From Candidatus Bathyarchaeota archaeon (lineage in GTDB: Archaea > Thermoproteota > Bathyarchaeia > Bathyarchaeales > Bathycorpusculaceae): a DNA stretch of 64,000 bases. This document shows, piece by piece, positions 35,489 to 43,774 of the stretch. The position numbers and the translations under genes are program-made. The notes beneath the pieces were generated by a model. The model was not told where the DNA came from, ran no database searches, and worked only from the letters and a program-made list of their open reading frames with translations. Position 1 is the first letter of the stretch. Each line of letters begins with the position of its first letter. The DNA lies in NCBI GenBank assembly GCA_026014465.1, contig JAOZID010000010.1:340288-404287 (forward strand). The letters run 5' to 3'.

Positions 35489-36659
35489 GTCAGTTAACAG
35501 GAAAGCGTTATTCATCATTTTAGCGGCTTCAACTCTGGCAGTGATGGCGGGTTCGATAATTTCGCCGGTAATATCTCTGATGCAGGGAAATCTTCAGGGC
35601 GCTGATGAGAATAACATCCGCTTTGTCATAACAACCCATGCGTTATTCATCGCAGTTTTCAGCCCCATCTTTGGAAGCGTTATCGACAAAATTGGACCAA
35701 AAAAACCATTCATCCTTGGACTGGTACTTTATGGTATTGCGGGGGCTTCGGGTCTTTTCATCACAGACATAACAGCCATGATAATAAGCCGAGCAGTGCT
35801 AGGCATTGCTGTAGCTGCAATAGCAAACCCCATCATAATCCTGATCTTGAATGTTTACAAAAACGAAGAATGCAACAAAATTATGGGTTGGCAAGCTAGT
35901 GCATCGTCAATTGGAGGCGTGATTTGGCCACTTTTAGGCGGCGCTTTAGGCGTTTTGGCTTGGAATTTGCCTTTTGGCATTTATTTGGCAGGCATCCCAA
36001 CAGGTTTGCTGGCGTGGCTGCTCGTACCCAATGTCTCGGAGAACAAAACGGGCGACGAAAACCAAGCAGCAAAAGAAAAATCAGTGTTAAAGACACTCAA
36101 ACGAAAACCGTTCATCCTTGCAATTTACGGTTTAGGATTATGGATGATGGCGCTACTGTACACTAACGTCACGTTTATCCCTCAGCTTCTAGCCACTGAT
36201 TTTGGCGTACATAATAGTTTGATCATAAGCGCATTCATCAGTGTTATGGGCATTGCGGCTGCAGCAATTTCTTTTATGTACAGGAGCATCAAATCCAGAT
36301 TTTCGTATAACATGATTGCGTTTACGGCGCTTGGTTTGTGGTCTGTTGGTCTTGTTTTCTTATCCCAAGTCATAGGCATTGCATCTATCATAATTGCGGT
36401 CATACTGTTTGGAATGGGACAAGGCATGATTATGCCAACACTAAACCTGTGGGTCGGCGAATTAACAGACACATGCATACGAGGCAGAATGGTATCCTAC
36501 CTAACAACATTCCTGTTTATAGGCCAGTTCCTGCCGCCCATAATATTTAACCCAATATTCTCAGCCTTTAGCTTTAGCGGAGTATTCTTAACATCAGGAA
36601 TAGTCTGCACAATCCTAACAGCACTGTTCATCATCAACTGGAGAAAAAACAAAAACTAA
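35481..36659 (+). CDS. MFS transporter (multidrug-efflux type)
   Basis: A 392-residue protein with 12 predicted membrane helices. The loop between helices 2 and 3 has GSVIDKIGPKKPFILGL, the MFS motif A pattern, and helix 5 has GGVIWPLLGGALG (motif C-like, typical of drug:H+ antiporters). The central loop (about residues 195-205) is charged. Start ATG at 35481 overlaps the marR stop (ATGAATAG). Regulation by the MarR protein and an export role for a toxic compound are inferred from this arrangement. Confidence 0.88.
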   Translation: MNRSVNRKALFIILAASTLAVMAGSIISPVISLMQGNLQGADENNIRFVITTHALFIAVFSPIFGSVIDKIGPKKPFILGLVLYGIAGASGLFITDITAMIISRAVLGIAVAAIANPIIILILNVYKNEECNKIMGWQASASSIGGVIWPLLGGALGVLAWNLPFGIYLAGIPTGLLAWLLVPNVSENKTGDENQAAKEKSVLKTLKRKPFILAIYGLGLWMMALLYTNVTFIPQLLATDFGVHNSLIISAFISVMGIAAAAISFMYRSIKSRFSYNMIAFTALGLWSVGLVFLSQVIGIASIIIAVILFGMGQGMIMPTLNLWVGELTDTCIRGRMVSYLTTFLFIGQFLPPIIFNPIFSAFSFSGVFLTSGIVCTILTALFIINWRKNKN

Positions 36660-36735
36660 GAGCTAATTAATCACTGCCAAGCCTTCTTCCAGCAGGACCA
36701 TCAGCTACAGTTACACCTGTTGCCACAGCCATGTC

Positions 36736-37560
36736 TCATGCGGGTTTAGATAGAATTTCTTCTCTTTGGAACATTTTTACTCCGACATAAAACACTACAG
36801 CATCCACCAGTATGAACAGAGCCATTATCAAGGCAAGCATCAGGGGTCCTAGAATCATTACGCCTGCGATTTGGGCGAAGACCAGTCCGAGTATGGGTAG
36901 GAGGAGTATGACGCTGATTTGTTGGGCTTCTTTGAATCCTTTGACTTTGGCGGATATGATAACAGTTAAGCCTATGCTGAATAGTGCTATGGTGGGGGCG
37001 ACGCCAAATATGGTTAGGAGCCAAGTCAGGTTTGGAAGCAGCAAGGTGCCGTTGAAGAGGCTAAAAGTTGCGGCGTCCACCAGTATGGTGTAGACGGCAA
37101 AGGATACGAAGGTAATTATCATTGCGGGTATGAAGCTGACTAATATTTTTCCCATTAAGAGTTCGCTGTCAGATATGGGGGTGGCTAGTAGGGCTTCGAT
37201 TGTTTTTCGTTCGCGTTCTCCTGCGAAACTGTCTGAACCCATTACGCTTGAAGCCATCACGGGGATGATTAGGAAAAACGGTGCGAAGAAGTAGAGTGTC
37301 ATGATGTAGATTAGAACCTGCTGTGGGGACATTTGGGCGAGTTGCGCTTGGATGTCAAGGGGCAAATTGGTTATCAGTGCTTGGAAGTCGGTGTTGGTTG
37401 TGGGCATTTGAGATTCGGCGCCTGAAATCAGCACAATGGCGCTTGGCAAGACAACGGCAAAGATCAAGGGCACAATAATTATGGGCAAAAGGACTTGCCA
37501 GTTGCGTTTGACCTCTAACCAGTCTTTGCGGAAAACCAGCCAGACCTTGCGCATGTTCAT
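36736..37560 (-). CDS. ABC-2 type transporter permease
   Basis: A 274-residue protein with six helices. The N-terminal FRKDWLEVKRNWQVLLPIIIVPLIFAVVLP and the cytoplasmic ERERKTIEALLATPIS (the ABC-2 permease motif after helix 2-3) are diagnostic. It partners the ATP-binding protein at 37557-38495, whose stop it overlaps by four bases. Substrate cannot be read; drug, lipid or glycan export are common for this type. Confidence 0.9.
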   Translation of the reverse strand: MNMRKVWLVFRKDWLEVKRNWQVLLPIIIVPLIFAVVLPSAIVLISGAESQMPTTNTDFQALITNLPLDIQAQLAQMSPQQVLIYIMTLYFFAPFFLIIPVMASSVMGSDSFAGERERKTIEALLATPISDSELLMGKILVSFIPAMIITFVSFAVYTILVDAATFSLFNGTLLLPNLTWLLTIFGVAPTIALFSIGLTVIISAKVKGFKEAQQISVILLLPILGLVFAQIAGVMILGPLMLALIMALFILVDAVVFYVGVKMFQREEILSKPA

Positions 37561-38495
37561 GGGGTTTCCTCCTCTATCAGCTGCAGATACGTCTCTTCTA
37601 GTGAAGGCTGGAAAACGTTAACGAAAAGAATTTGCCCCTTTGCCTCCACTATTGCGCGCACCAGTTCAGGCGTTGCTTCACGGACATTCTCAACACTGAC
37701 CTTAAGCATTGACGCCTGCGTGTCTGCCTCCACTTTTTGGGCTAAATTGCACGCTTTTACAGCAGCCACAATCTGCGGCGTAACCTTTACCAAACCAACC
37801 TGTATTACGGGTTGAACATTGGTTTTTCTGCGCAACTCATCAGGACTGCCTGTTATGACGCTTTTGCCCTTGTTCATTATTAGCACGCGGCTGCACAGTT
37901 TTTCAGCGTCCTCAAGATGATGCGTACACAAAAGTATGGTGCATTTATCGCGTTGGCTTAGCTGGGTTATTAGTTCGCGGATTTCTTTTGCTGAGGCGGG
38001 GTCTAAACCAGCTGTTGGTTCATCTAGAAACATCACGGGCGGCTTGTGGACGGTGGCGCGTACGATTGCCAGTTTTTGTTTCATGCCTTTGCTAAAGGTC
38101 GCCACTTTGTCGTTTCTGCGGTTCCATAGGTTGAAGAACTCTAGCAGTTCCTTGATGCGGCGCTGGCGTTCGGTGGCGTCCTCTATGCCGTAGGCTTCAG
38201 CGAAGAATTCCATGTTCTCATACGCGGTTAACCGTTCGTAGAGGCTTGGGTTTTCGGTGAGTATGCCTACTGATTGGCGCACTTTGAGGGGGTCTTTGGT
38301 GATGTTGTAGCCTGCAACGGTGGCGGAGCCTTTTGTGGGGGCAATTAGGCACGATAGCATGCGGATGGTAGTGGTTTTTCCTGCGCCGTTTGGACCCAGA
38401 AAACCGAAGACTTCGCCTTTTGCGATGTTCATGCTGATGTTGTCTACGGCGGTGAAGTTGCCGAATTTGCGGGTTAAGTTTTGTGCGTCAATCAT
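37557..38495 (-). CDS. ABC transporter ATP-binding protein (drug/ABC-2 exporter type)
   Basis: A 312-residue nucleotide-binding subunit. Walker A GPNGAGKTT (about residues 34-42), signature-like TFSKGMKQKLAI (about 138-149), Walker B VMFLDEPTAGLDPAS (about 158-172), and switch His in CTHHLEDAEKL. A C-terminal extension of about 80 residues is typical of the DrrA group. First gene of the transporter operon; divergent from the winged-helix regulator at 38575. Confidence 0.93.
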   Translation of the reverse strand: MIDAQNLTRKFGNFTAVDNISMNIAKGEVFGFLGPNGAGKTTTIRMLSCLIAPTKGSATVAGYNITKDPLKVRQSVGILTENPSLYERLTAYENMEFFAEAYGIEDATERQRRIKELLEFFNLWNRRNDKVATFSKGMKQKLAIVRATVHKPPVMFLDEPTAGLDPASAKEIRELITQLSQRDKCTILLCTHHLEDAEKLCSRVLIMNKGKSVITGSPDELRRKTNVQPVIQVGLVKVTPQIVAAVKACNLAQKVEADTQASMLKVSVENVREATPELVRAIVEAKGQILFVNVFQPSLEETYLQLIEEETP

Positions 38496-38556
38496 GCGCT
38501 GCGTCTCCGTGGTCGTGTTTGTTGTATTTAGGTAAGCAATAACTATTTAAGCGATA

Positions 38557-38570
38557 TGAAAACGTTTTCA
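38557..38570. promoter_or_regulatory. Perfect 14-bp palindrome, candidate operator
   Basis: TGAAAACGTTTTCA is an exact palindrome. It ends 4 bases before the ATG of the winged-helix gene at 38575, and a TATA-like box (ctatttaag, about 38543-38551) lies 25 bp upstream of its middle, so the site sits on the likely transcription start. Autoregulation by the encoded regulator, and control of the divergent ABC operon, are the natural inference. Confidence 0.65.
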
Positions 38571-38574
38571 CAGC

Positions 38575-39081
38575 ATGAAACTGATTAAGCTGCTGGACCA
38601 AGAAGGAACAAAAATAGTCGCAGACTCAATCAACCAAAGCATCCTGCAAAACCTGGTAACGTCAGACTGCTCCGTCTCAGAACTCTCCAGAACCCTAAAC
38701 ATCCCAACGCTGAAGCTTTGGAGGCGAATACAAAAACTTCAAAAAGCAAACCTAATCGAAGTCACAAAAACCACAAAAGTAAGAAATTTCGAACAAAAAC
38801 ATTACCGCGCCACAGCAACACAATACATCCCCTGCCAACACTTCAATTATCAACCAAAAGACCCCAACCTAAAAGCAGCATCCGAAATCTACGCAAAAAT
38901 CCAAAAACAAATGATAACCGCAACCGCAGCCTTCGACAACATACCAGACAACACAGACCCCATCGACTACACACTATACGTACAAATGCAAACCTTCACC
39001 CAAATCTGCACAAACCCAGAAACCCAAACACAAATTGCCGACCTCCAACAGAAACTGTCAAAATTCAAGACCCCAAAATAA
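38575..39081 (+). CDS. Winged-helix transcriptional regulator (ArsR-like)
   Basis: A 168-residue protein. Residues about 10-75 form a winged helix: VADSINQSILQNLV, SVSELSRTLNIPTLKLWRRI (recognition helix), and a wing with VTKTTKVRNFEQKHYRA. The C-terminal about 90 residues are helical with no ligand motif. It has almost no leader (start next to the palindrome). It is divergent from the ABC-2 exporter, which it likely controls. Confidence 0.75.
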   Translation: MKLIKLLDQEGTKIVADSINQSILQNLVTSDCSVSELSRTLNIPTLKLWRRIQKLQKANLIEVTKTTKVRNFEQKHYRATATQYIPCQHFNYQPKDPNLKAASEIYAKIQKQMITATAAFDNIPDNTDPIDYTLYVQMQTFTQICTNPETQTQIADLQQKLSKFKTPK

Positions 39082-39487
39082 GCACTGCACTAATTCAAAA
39101 CAGTACAGTTTGCACAACTGTTGTTTATGGCAAGTGCCTTTTTGGCGTATTCGACCAGCTACAAAAAATACGCCCACGATGAAGCGTTCAGCGACGAAGC
39201 AACTGTTTTCTTTAGAAACATGGGGCTATGGGCTTAAACCAGTTAAGAAGCCTACACCAGAATTTTTAGGGGTAACCAAAAAACTTTAGAAAACGGCACC
39301 CCATCAGAAATAAGCACATAAACACATATGTTTATAAGTTAGTATATACATAGTAGTATATGTGAATAAGCGAGTTGGAGTAATTAAAAACGCAAACAAG
39401 AAAACAAGTGTTTCGCAATCCGCTTATTGGAAGAACAGTTGACACGTGAAAAGCGTGCATAAAACTTGATAAAAACAGGCGTTGGAT
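39082..39487. other. Gene-poor region
   Basis: 406 bases with only short frames (about 36 codons at 39126 and 39179, 26 codons at 39362). A clear TATA-like element (tttataagtta, about 39330-39340) followed by two AGTATAT direct repeats precedes the GTG at 39362, which could make a leaderless short peptide or RNA. Nothing in it is recognisable. Confidence 0.35.
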
Positions 39488-39631
39488 ATGGGTCGCATCA
39501 GCGTGGATATACCCGATGAGTTGGAAAAGCAATTCAGACTAAAAACGGTAGAAAAATTTGGCGGTAAAAAAGGCGACCTCTCCCGCGCAATCCAAGAAGC
39601 AGTAAAAACGTGGATTTCAAAAAAAGAATAA
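39488..39631 (+). CDS. Ribbon-helix-helix (CopG/MetJ-like) protein
   Basis: A 47-residue protein of the RHH fold: MGRISVDIPDELEKQFR (strand), then a helix with KTVEKFGGKKGDLS, and RAIQEAVKTWISKKE as the second helix. The G-D-L-S-R-A-I motif before the last helix is typical of archaeal RHH DNA-binding proteins, which dimerise through the strand. It lacks a nearby toxin, so an autonomous regulator or a broken toxin-antitoxin pair is possible. Confidence 0.75.
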   Translation: MGRISVDIPDELEKQFRLKTVEKFGGKKGDLSRAIQEAVKTWISKKE

Positions 39632-39873
39632 CCACATACCCCAAGTTACCGCCCACTAACTCCATTTTCGTATCCTTTCGTAGAAAGGCATTAAGGGAAA
39701 GCCAGCTAGCCCCGGACACTTGAAGGCTAAAGTCGCGTGAGGGGCAAAGAGCTGAGGTCCCCCAGGTTCAGAATGTGGTGTTGAAAAAAGTTTCCAAATC
39801 TTGTCATGATAACTAAAAGCAGCAGATTACTGGAGCTAGGTCAAGCAGCGTAGATTTTTATGGGGGTGAAAAA
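39632..39873. other. Non-coding region with a strong predicted hairpin
   Basis: No reading frame. It contains the long interrupted stem at 39703-39754 described separately, and ends with the Shine-Dalgarno GGGGGTGA (39862-39869) of the small gene at 39874. Confidence 0.5.
39703..39754 (+). ncRNA. Candidate structured RNA (long hairpin)
   Basis: Three stacked helices can be drawn: CAGCT(39703-39707)/AGCTG(39750-39754), GCCCC(39709-39713)/GGGGC(39741-39745), GAC(39715-39717)/GTC(39732-39734), closed by a 14-base loop. The G/C content is much higher than in the surroundings and no frame crosses it. It may be a small RNA or a leader element of the stress genes downstream. Strand is not certain. 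Confidence 0.4.
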
Positions 39874-40032
39874 ATGGTTGATAAAAACAGCAACTTGGAC
39901 CTTGTATTCATGGATAAAGAGGGCAAGTTTTACTCGTTAGCCGATGTTGATAGTGCAGAGTTAGCAATTGGACTTGAAAAAATCTCCAAAGAAATTACAA
40001 CAAGAATACAATTGCAAAAAGAACAAAGATAA
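39874..40032 (+). CDS. Small protein upstream of Hsp20, function unknown
   Basis: A 52-residue soluble protein (MVDKNSNLDLVFMDKEG..., ending in SKEITTRIQLQKEQR). A strong Shine-Dalgarno GGGGGTGA lies 4 bases before the ATG. It is followed 43 bp later by the Hsp20 gene. The final 15 codons and the next about 35 bases exist as a decayed copy at 46151-46235, so this small gene belongs to a family in this genome. I do not recognise it beyond that. Confidence 0.6.
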   Translation: MVDKNSNLDLVFMDKEGKFYSLADVDSAELAIGLEKISKEITTRIQLQKEQR

Positions 40033-40075
40033 CGAGATTCAAATTCTGATAATAAATTAATCGAGGTTAAAAGAA

Positions 40076-40609
40076 ATGATTAATGAAGAAGAAAAAAAGG
40101 CACCAGAAAAGGTAATCAAAAAAGACGAAGCCACAGCAAAACCTGTAAAACATGTTCCAGCCAAGCACGTTCCCACAGTTCACGTTCTGACGACATTTGA
40201 CGATCTGATGGATAATTTTCGCAGAAATTTCATTGAAAATATAGCTTTTCCGATGGAGTGGGTAAGTCTGGAACCTGTTCGTGAGGCAACTTTGGACTTA
40301 GTTGATGAGGGAAACAAGTTTGTGGTGCATGCTGAATTGCCTGGCGTATCTAAAGACAAGATCGACGTAGCCCTTACGAAGGATGGCATCGAAATCTCAG
40401 CTGAAACAGATGTTGAAAAAGAAGACAAGGCTAAGAAGTTTGTTGTCAGAGAACGCGTTTACTCGCATGTTTACAAACAACTGGCGTTCCCCGAAGAGGT
40501 CATTCCAGAGGAAGCAGAATCCACATTTAGGGATGGCTTGCTTGAAGTTTGCATCCCAAAGAGGACGATTGCGCCCGCGCCTAAAAAGCATAAAGTGACA
40601 GTGAAATAG
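40076..40609 (+). CDS. hsp20: Small heat shock protein, Hsp20/alpha-crystallin family
   Basis: A 177-residue chaperone. A disordered Lys/Pro/Glu-rich N-terminus (residues 1-40) is followed by a helix (FDDLMDNFRRNFIENIAFPM), the alpha-crystallin domain (KFVVHAELPGVSKDKIDVALTK to FRDGLLEVCIPK, with the conserved A-x-x-x-x-G-L pattern as F-R-D-G-L-L) and a C-terminal tail rich in Pro/Lys without a clear I-x-I. Prevents aggregation of unfolded proteins. It follows the small 39874 gene and heads the stress-type region. Confidence 0.92.
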   Translation: MINEEEKKAPEKVIKKDEATAKPVKHVPAKHVPTVHVLTTFDDLMDNFRRNFIENIAFPMEWVSLEPVREATLDLVDEGNKFVVHAELPGVSKDKIDVALTKDGIEISAETDVEKEDKAKKFVVRERVYSHVYKQLAFPEEVIPEEAESTFRDGLLEVCIPKRTIAPAPKKHKVTVK

Positions 40610-40880
40610 TTTGATACAGCAGCATTTTTGTGCTCATTCACTATTTTTCTGCAATATTTTTGAGAAACCACGCCACATACGCGAGCCTCGCATAGCGGTC
40701 ACTAAACAAATTGGTACGCTAACGTTTGAAATAAACTGAACCTAAAAATAATTCGAAAGCGTCCAGAGGTGCTTCTGTACGGTGAATTAAAAATGGCGAT
40801 GAAGCTTTGACTGTAGCTGGTGATTCACAGTTACACACCTTAAAATTATGCGTGTATGTTATAAATATGGAGTAAAGAGT
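40610..40880. other. Upstream region of the flavodoxin-DUF1508 gene
   Basis: No gene seen. It ends with the shared element at 40826-40843, an adjacent TATA-like stretch (cttaaaatt) and the Shine-Dalgarno GGAG at 40869-40872. Confidence 0.4.
40826..40843 (+). promoter_or_regulatory. Shared stress-promoter element, copy A
   Basis: CACAGTTACACAC-C-TTAA directly precedes and joins a TATA-like stretch (cttaaaatt). The same core occurs at 43037-43055 (plus) and 46046-46064 (minus), each time upstream of a gene. Position next to TATA/BRE suggests a regulator-binding site. Confidence 0.6.
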
Positions 40881-41861
40881 GTGAAAACAATGGCAGGAAA
40901 AATTCTAATAGTTTATTCGACAAAAACTGGAATAAATGCAGCTGCAGCGTATACTATAGCTGAAGCTTTAAAGACAGTTTACGCTTTGGATGTGACTATC
41001 GTTGATCTTAAGAATGGTTCACCCGACATTACCCCATTCAGAAACATCATCGTTGGCGGTGGTGTAGACCGTGCAAACGTTTACAATGAAGCCGTGGATT
41101 TTTTGGAGGAAGACTTTTGGGGTAAGAATGTTGCAGTCTATTTCTCTTGTGAGGATGATGAAAATCCGAGAGCGAAAAGTACTGAAGACAACACAAAAAA
41201 AGTACTGACTAAAAACACGGCTCTCAAGCCCATTGATGTTGCTGCCTTTGGAGGCTGCAGGCTTAGCCAAGGAAGACCAGTCATGGATGAGTTAAACATG
41301 AATAAGGTAAGGGACTGGGCGATAGAGCTGGGAAAGAAGTTTACCGCGCTCGAACCAGAGCCCGTCGTTGAGGTAGCGCCAGTGGTTATGAAAACGCCAG
41401 CACCCACGCCAGTGGTCGAGATGCATACAGCGACGGAAGAAAACGAAGGAGTTTTCGAAATTATTTGTGATGCAGCTGACAGATTCCGTTTCCATCTAAA
41501 AGCCGGCAACGGGGAAATAATTGCTGTAAGCCAATCCTACGGGGCAAAAGAGTCAGCCATAGTGGGCATTGATTCAATAAAGAAGAACGCTCCAATAGCC
41601 AAAATCGCTGATCTCTCAACGACAGAAGGGGTTAAGACAAAGCAGGCAAAGCGTCCAGCCGGGATCGTCCAAGACCCGGTTTTTGAAATTCAATTCAATG
41701 CGCCGGAGAGGTACCGTTTCCATCTAAAAGCCGGCAACGGGGAAATAATTGCTGTAAGCCAATCCTACCTGTCAAAACAGGCAGCCAAAGGAGGCATAGC
41801 ATCAGTGAAGAAGAATGCGCCAGCGGCCCCGATCGTTGACCAAACAATTGCGGCAACCTAA
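40881..41861 (+). CDS. Flavodoxin-like domain fused to two DUF1508 (YegP-like) repeats
   Basis: A protein of about 326 residues. The first about 155 residues are a flavodoxin-like fold starting with KILIVYSTKTGINAAAAY (FMN loop STKTG; family T/S-x-T-G), with a later strand NIIVGGGVD. After a Pro/Thr-rich linker come two DUF1508 modules (FEIICDAADRFRFHLKAGNG... and FEIQFNAPERYRFHLKAGNG...), each about 55 residues, carrying the Y/F-R-F-H-L-K-A-x-N-G-E-x-I-x-x-S motif. A 55-bp stretch is identical in both modules. GTG start is preferred because GGAG lies 8 bases before it; an ATG at 40890 is the alternative. DUF1508 proteins are stress-linked, with no known activity. Confidence 0.8.
   Translation: MKTMAGKILIVYSTKTGINAAAAYTIAEALKTVYALDVTIVDLKNGSPDITPFRNIIVGGGVDRANVYNEAVDFLEEDFWGKNVAVYFSCEDDENPRAKSTEDNTKKVLTKNTALKPIDVAAFGGCRLSQGRPVMDELNMNKVRDWAIELGKKFTALEPEPVVEVAPVVMKTPAPTPVVEMHTATEENEGVFEIICDAADRFRFHLKAGNGEIIAVSQSYGAKESAIVGIDSIKKNAPIAKIADLSTTEGVKTKQAKRPAGIVQDPVFEIQFNAPERYRFHLKAGNGEIIAVSQSYLSKQAAKGGIASVKKNAPAAPIVDQTIAAT
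41486..41768 (+). repeat. Two identical 55-bp repeats within the DUF1508 modules
   Basis: The sequence at 41486-41540 and that at 41714-41768 are identical over 55 bases, 228 bases (76 codons) apart and in the same frame. The flanking parts of the two modules differ more, so this is either recent gene conversion or strong selection on this core. Confidence 0.85.
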
Positions 41862-42108
41862 GCCGAAAACTTCCTTTCTTTTTCTTCTATTAGTACTTGG
41901 TTAGAGTTGCGAAAAACTGCGAAGGGGTTTGTTTAATTTCCTGTTTTTATGTTTTAATAAACTATTTTTAGGAATTGCAGGAAAAAGAAAGAGAAGCTAT
42001 CATTGAAATCAAGATATGTTACCTTTTAATTGTCCCTCAAGAGCTTTTATTTTGCGAAATCGCGAAAAACTCAAATACAATTGGACGCTATAAACATTTG
42101 GTAGCCGC

Positions 42109-42894
42109 ATGTCAAATGACGAAAACACCGATCTTTTGCTGGGTCTGGGCTTAACGCTTAATCAGGCAAAAGTTTACTTAGCAATACTTAAGTTGGAGAG
42201 AACTACAGCAGCGCAGATAGCTAAGTATTCGAAAGTTCGTCGGGAAGATGTGTATAGGGTTTTGCCGCTACTTGAAAAAATGGGCTTGGTCGAAAGGTTG
42301 TTGGGTAAACCGGTTGAGATTCAGGCGGCTCCTATTGTGGATGCATTAACTAAATTGGTGGATGAAGAAAAATCAAAGTCCGATGAGAGATTGTCAGGTA
42401 TGAGGATTAAGGTTCAGAAGCTATCTATTAAAAATTGGAAGCACCCGCTCCCTGGAGAAGAAAGCATCTACATACTTATACCTGAAAAAAAAGCAATTTT
42501 GACCAAGACTTCAGAACTAATAAGAAACTCCCGAAAAGAGGCTGCTTTAGTTGCTGACAAGGGGAAAATCATTGCGTTTTTATCTTTGTTTTCAGATGAA
42601 TTTAAGCAGGCAATAAAAAAAGATGCTCAGATTCGTTTAATTTGTGAAAGAAACAAGCCCGATCATGAACTTGGAGAAAGGGTGCAAAAACTCATTGGCG
42701 GAGTTTCGGTTCACGTAAAGTTTTACCGTGAACCCCTAAATCACTTCATAATGTCGGATGACAAAGAAGCATTGATTACCGCCTCCAAAGAAAGCGGACT
42801 AGGCGAAAGCACTTCCTTGTGGACGAACAACAGCAACCTTATTGGCTTACTAAGAGCAGGTTTTGAATCCGACTGGGAAAAAGCTGAAAACTAA
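42109..42894 (+). CDS. TrmB-family transcriptional regulator
   Basis: A 261-residue protein. Residues about 6-75 form the TrmB winged helix (LLLGLGLTLNQAKVYLAIL, TAAQIAKYSKVRREDVYRVLPLLEKMGLV), with KPVEIQAAPI closing the domain. A linker helix follows, then a C-terminal phospholipase-D-like effector fold (about 110-260) that binds sugars or other ligands in this family. It is monocistronic, between the flavodoxin fusion and the small-protein cluster; regulation of this stress region is a reasonable inference but not shown. Confidence 0.85.
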   Translation: MSNDENTDLLLGLGLTLNQAKVYLAILKLERTTAAQIAKYSKVRREDVYRVLPLLEKMGLVERLLGKPVEIQAAPIVDALTKLVDEEKSKSDERLSGMRIKVQKLSIKNWKHPLPGEESIYILIPEKKAILTKTSELIRNSRKEAALVADKGKIIAFLSLFSDEFKQAIKKDAQIRLICERNKPDHELGERVQKLIGGVSVHVKFYREPLNHFIMSDDKEALITASKESGLGESTSLWTNNSNLIGLLRAGFESDWEKAEN

Positions 42895-43207
42895 CCGTTG
42901 ACTCTTATTTCTCCGGTAGTTTCAAGTCCACTTTTTTTCTAACACTTGGACCGAAGCGCGTTAATCAATTCAAAAACCGGCAAGAATCAGCGTATCGTTT
43001 TGTTTGCGTCCGCTACCGCTCTTGTTACTGGAACTCCCCAGTCACACACACTTAAGAACTCTGCGCACAATTAGGCACACAGGTTTAGCGGTGGAGAAAA
43101 GAATATGAAAAATAGTTTTGCCATAATGGAGTTTGGGCTAATCTCTTGCTCTTTTTGTGGCGAAATGGCTCGCGCGCAAACGGCGAAGATGACGGAGGTG
43201 AATGAGA
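42895..43207. other. Intergenic region with promoter element B
   Basis: It holds the shared element at 43037-43055 and a possible 42-codon frame from the ATG at 43105 (contains CSFCG) that overlaps the next gene; I do not consider it secure. A GGAGGTGA Shine-Dalgarno at 43194-43201 precedes the gene at 43208. Confidence 0.4.
43037..43055 (+). promoter_or_regulatory. Shared stress-promoter element, copy B
   Basis: CCCAGTCACACAC-AC-TTAA, the same core as at 40826-40843 with two mismatches. It is about 155 bp upstream of the small gene at 43208; a TATA-like box may be the cttaagaac at its 3' end. Confidence 0.55.
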
Positions 43208-43420
43208 ATGACAGACAACGAGAAAGCAGTTGAAGTTACGATGGACAAAATGGAGGAAATTAGAAAGGCAATGGGGGACTTCAAGAATAATGTGGCTAGC
43301 CATCTAAAAGACGTACAAACCGACGTAAAGGATTGGCGTTTTGCAGTAGAGAGTCATGAAGAGGGTGTCACAGTTGATGTCTCCGTGAAGTTGCTCATCA
43401 AACAGAAAACGGGAAAATAG
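43208..43420 (+). CDS. Small amphipathic protein, function unknown
   Basis: A 70-residue soluble protein with a helical N-terminal half (EKAVEVTMDKMEEIRKAMGD) and a beta-like C-terminal half (DWRFAVESHEEGVTVDVSVKLL). The ATG has GGAGGTGA 6 bases before it, a strong Shine-Dalgarno. It is the first of three co-oriented small genes (43208, 43448, 43777) downstream of promoter element B. I do not recognise it. Confidence 0.65.
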   Translation: MTDNEKAVEVTMDKMEEIRKAMGDFKNNVASHLKDVQTDVKDWRFAVESHEEGVTVDVSVKLLIKQKTGK

Positions 43421-43447
43421 AGCTTAAAGTACGCAACTGATGATACT

Positions 43448-43774
43448 ATGAAAATACGTCTTGAGGTATTTCGTCGGATTCTTCTCAAATTTCTCCCTAT
43501 TTTCGGACGACTTCTCCCGATCCTCGCGAAATTATTCCCTTTATTTGAACGATTCATTCCTGTTTTTGTCTCATACTTTCTAGAGCGAGCATTGAGGGCA
43601 TTGAAAACCGAGGGGTCAATTGATGATTACCGTACAAGAACCGTGCGGACTGGCAAGTTTCATTATAGACTAGACATAAGGCTCGTTTTGTCTGCAGAGC
43701 AGGCAGAAATCATATTAGATGACGTGGTAGCCAAAATACTTGGGATATTTGGTTGGGATAATGGAAGTAACTAA
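43448..43774 (+). CDS. Small protein with hydrophobic N-terminal helix, function unknown
   Basis: A 108-residue protein. The first about 50 residues are hydrophobic and basic (VFRRILLKFLPIFGRLLPIL) and could be an amphipathic membrane-surface helix. The rest is a soluble domain with TVRTGKFHYRLDIRLVLSAEQ, similar in type to the small protein at 43208 (both end in a strand with DxxVKL/DIRLVL). No known family. It ends in the 16-bp tandem repeat that begins the next gene. Confidence 0.6.
   Translation: MKIRLEVFRRILLKFLPIFGRLLPILAKLFPLFERFIPVFVSYFLERALRALKTEGSIDDYRTRTVRTGKFHYRLDIRLVLSAEQAEIILDDVVAKILGIFGWDNGSN

Noticed and set aside
39126-39289. Short frames of about 36 codons on the plus strand
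   Set aside because: No Shine-Dalgarno and no recognisable protein.
43105-43233. 42-codon frame with a CSFCG motif upstream of the small gene at 43208
   Set aside because: Possible, with a weak start, but it overlaps a gene with a much stronger Shine-Dalgarno and has no second metal pair.
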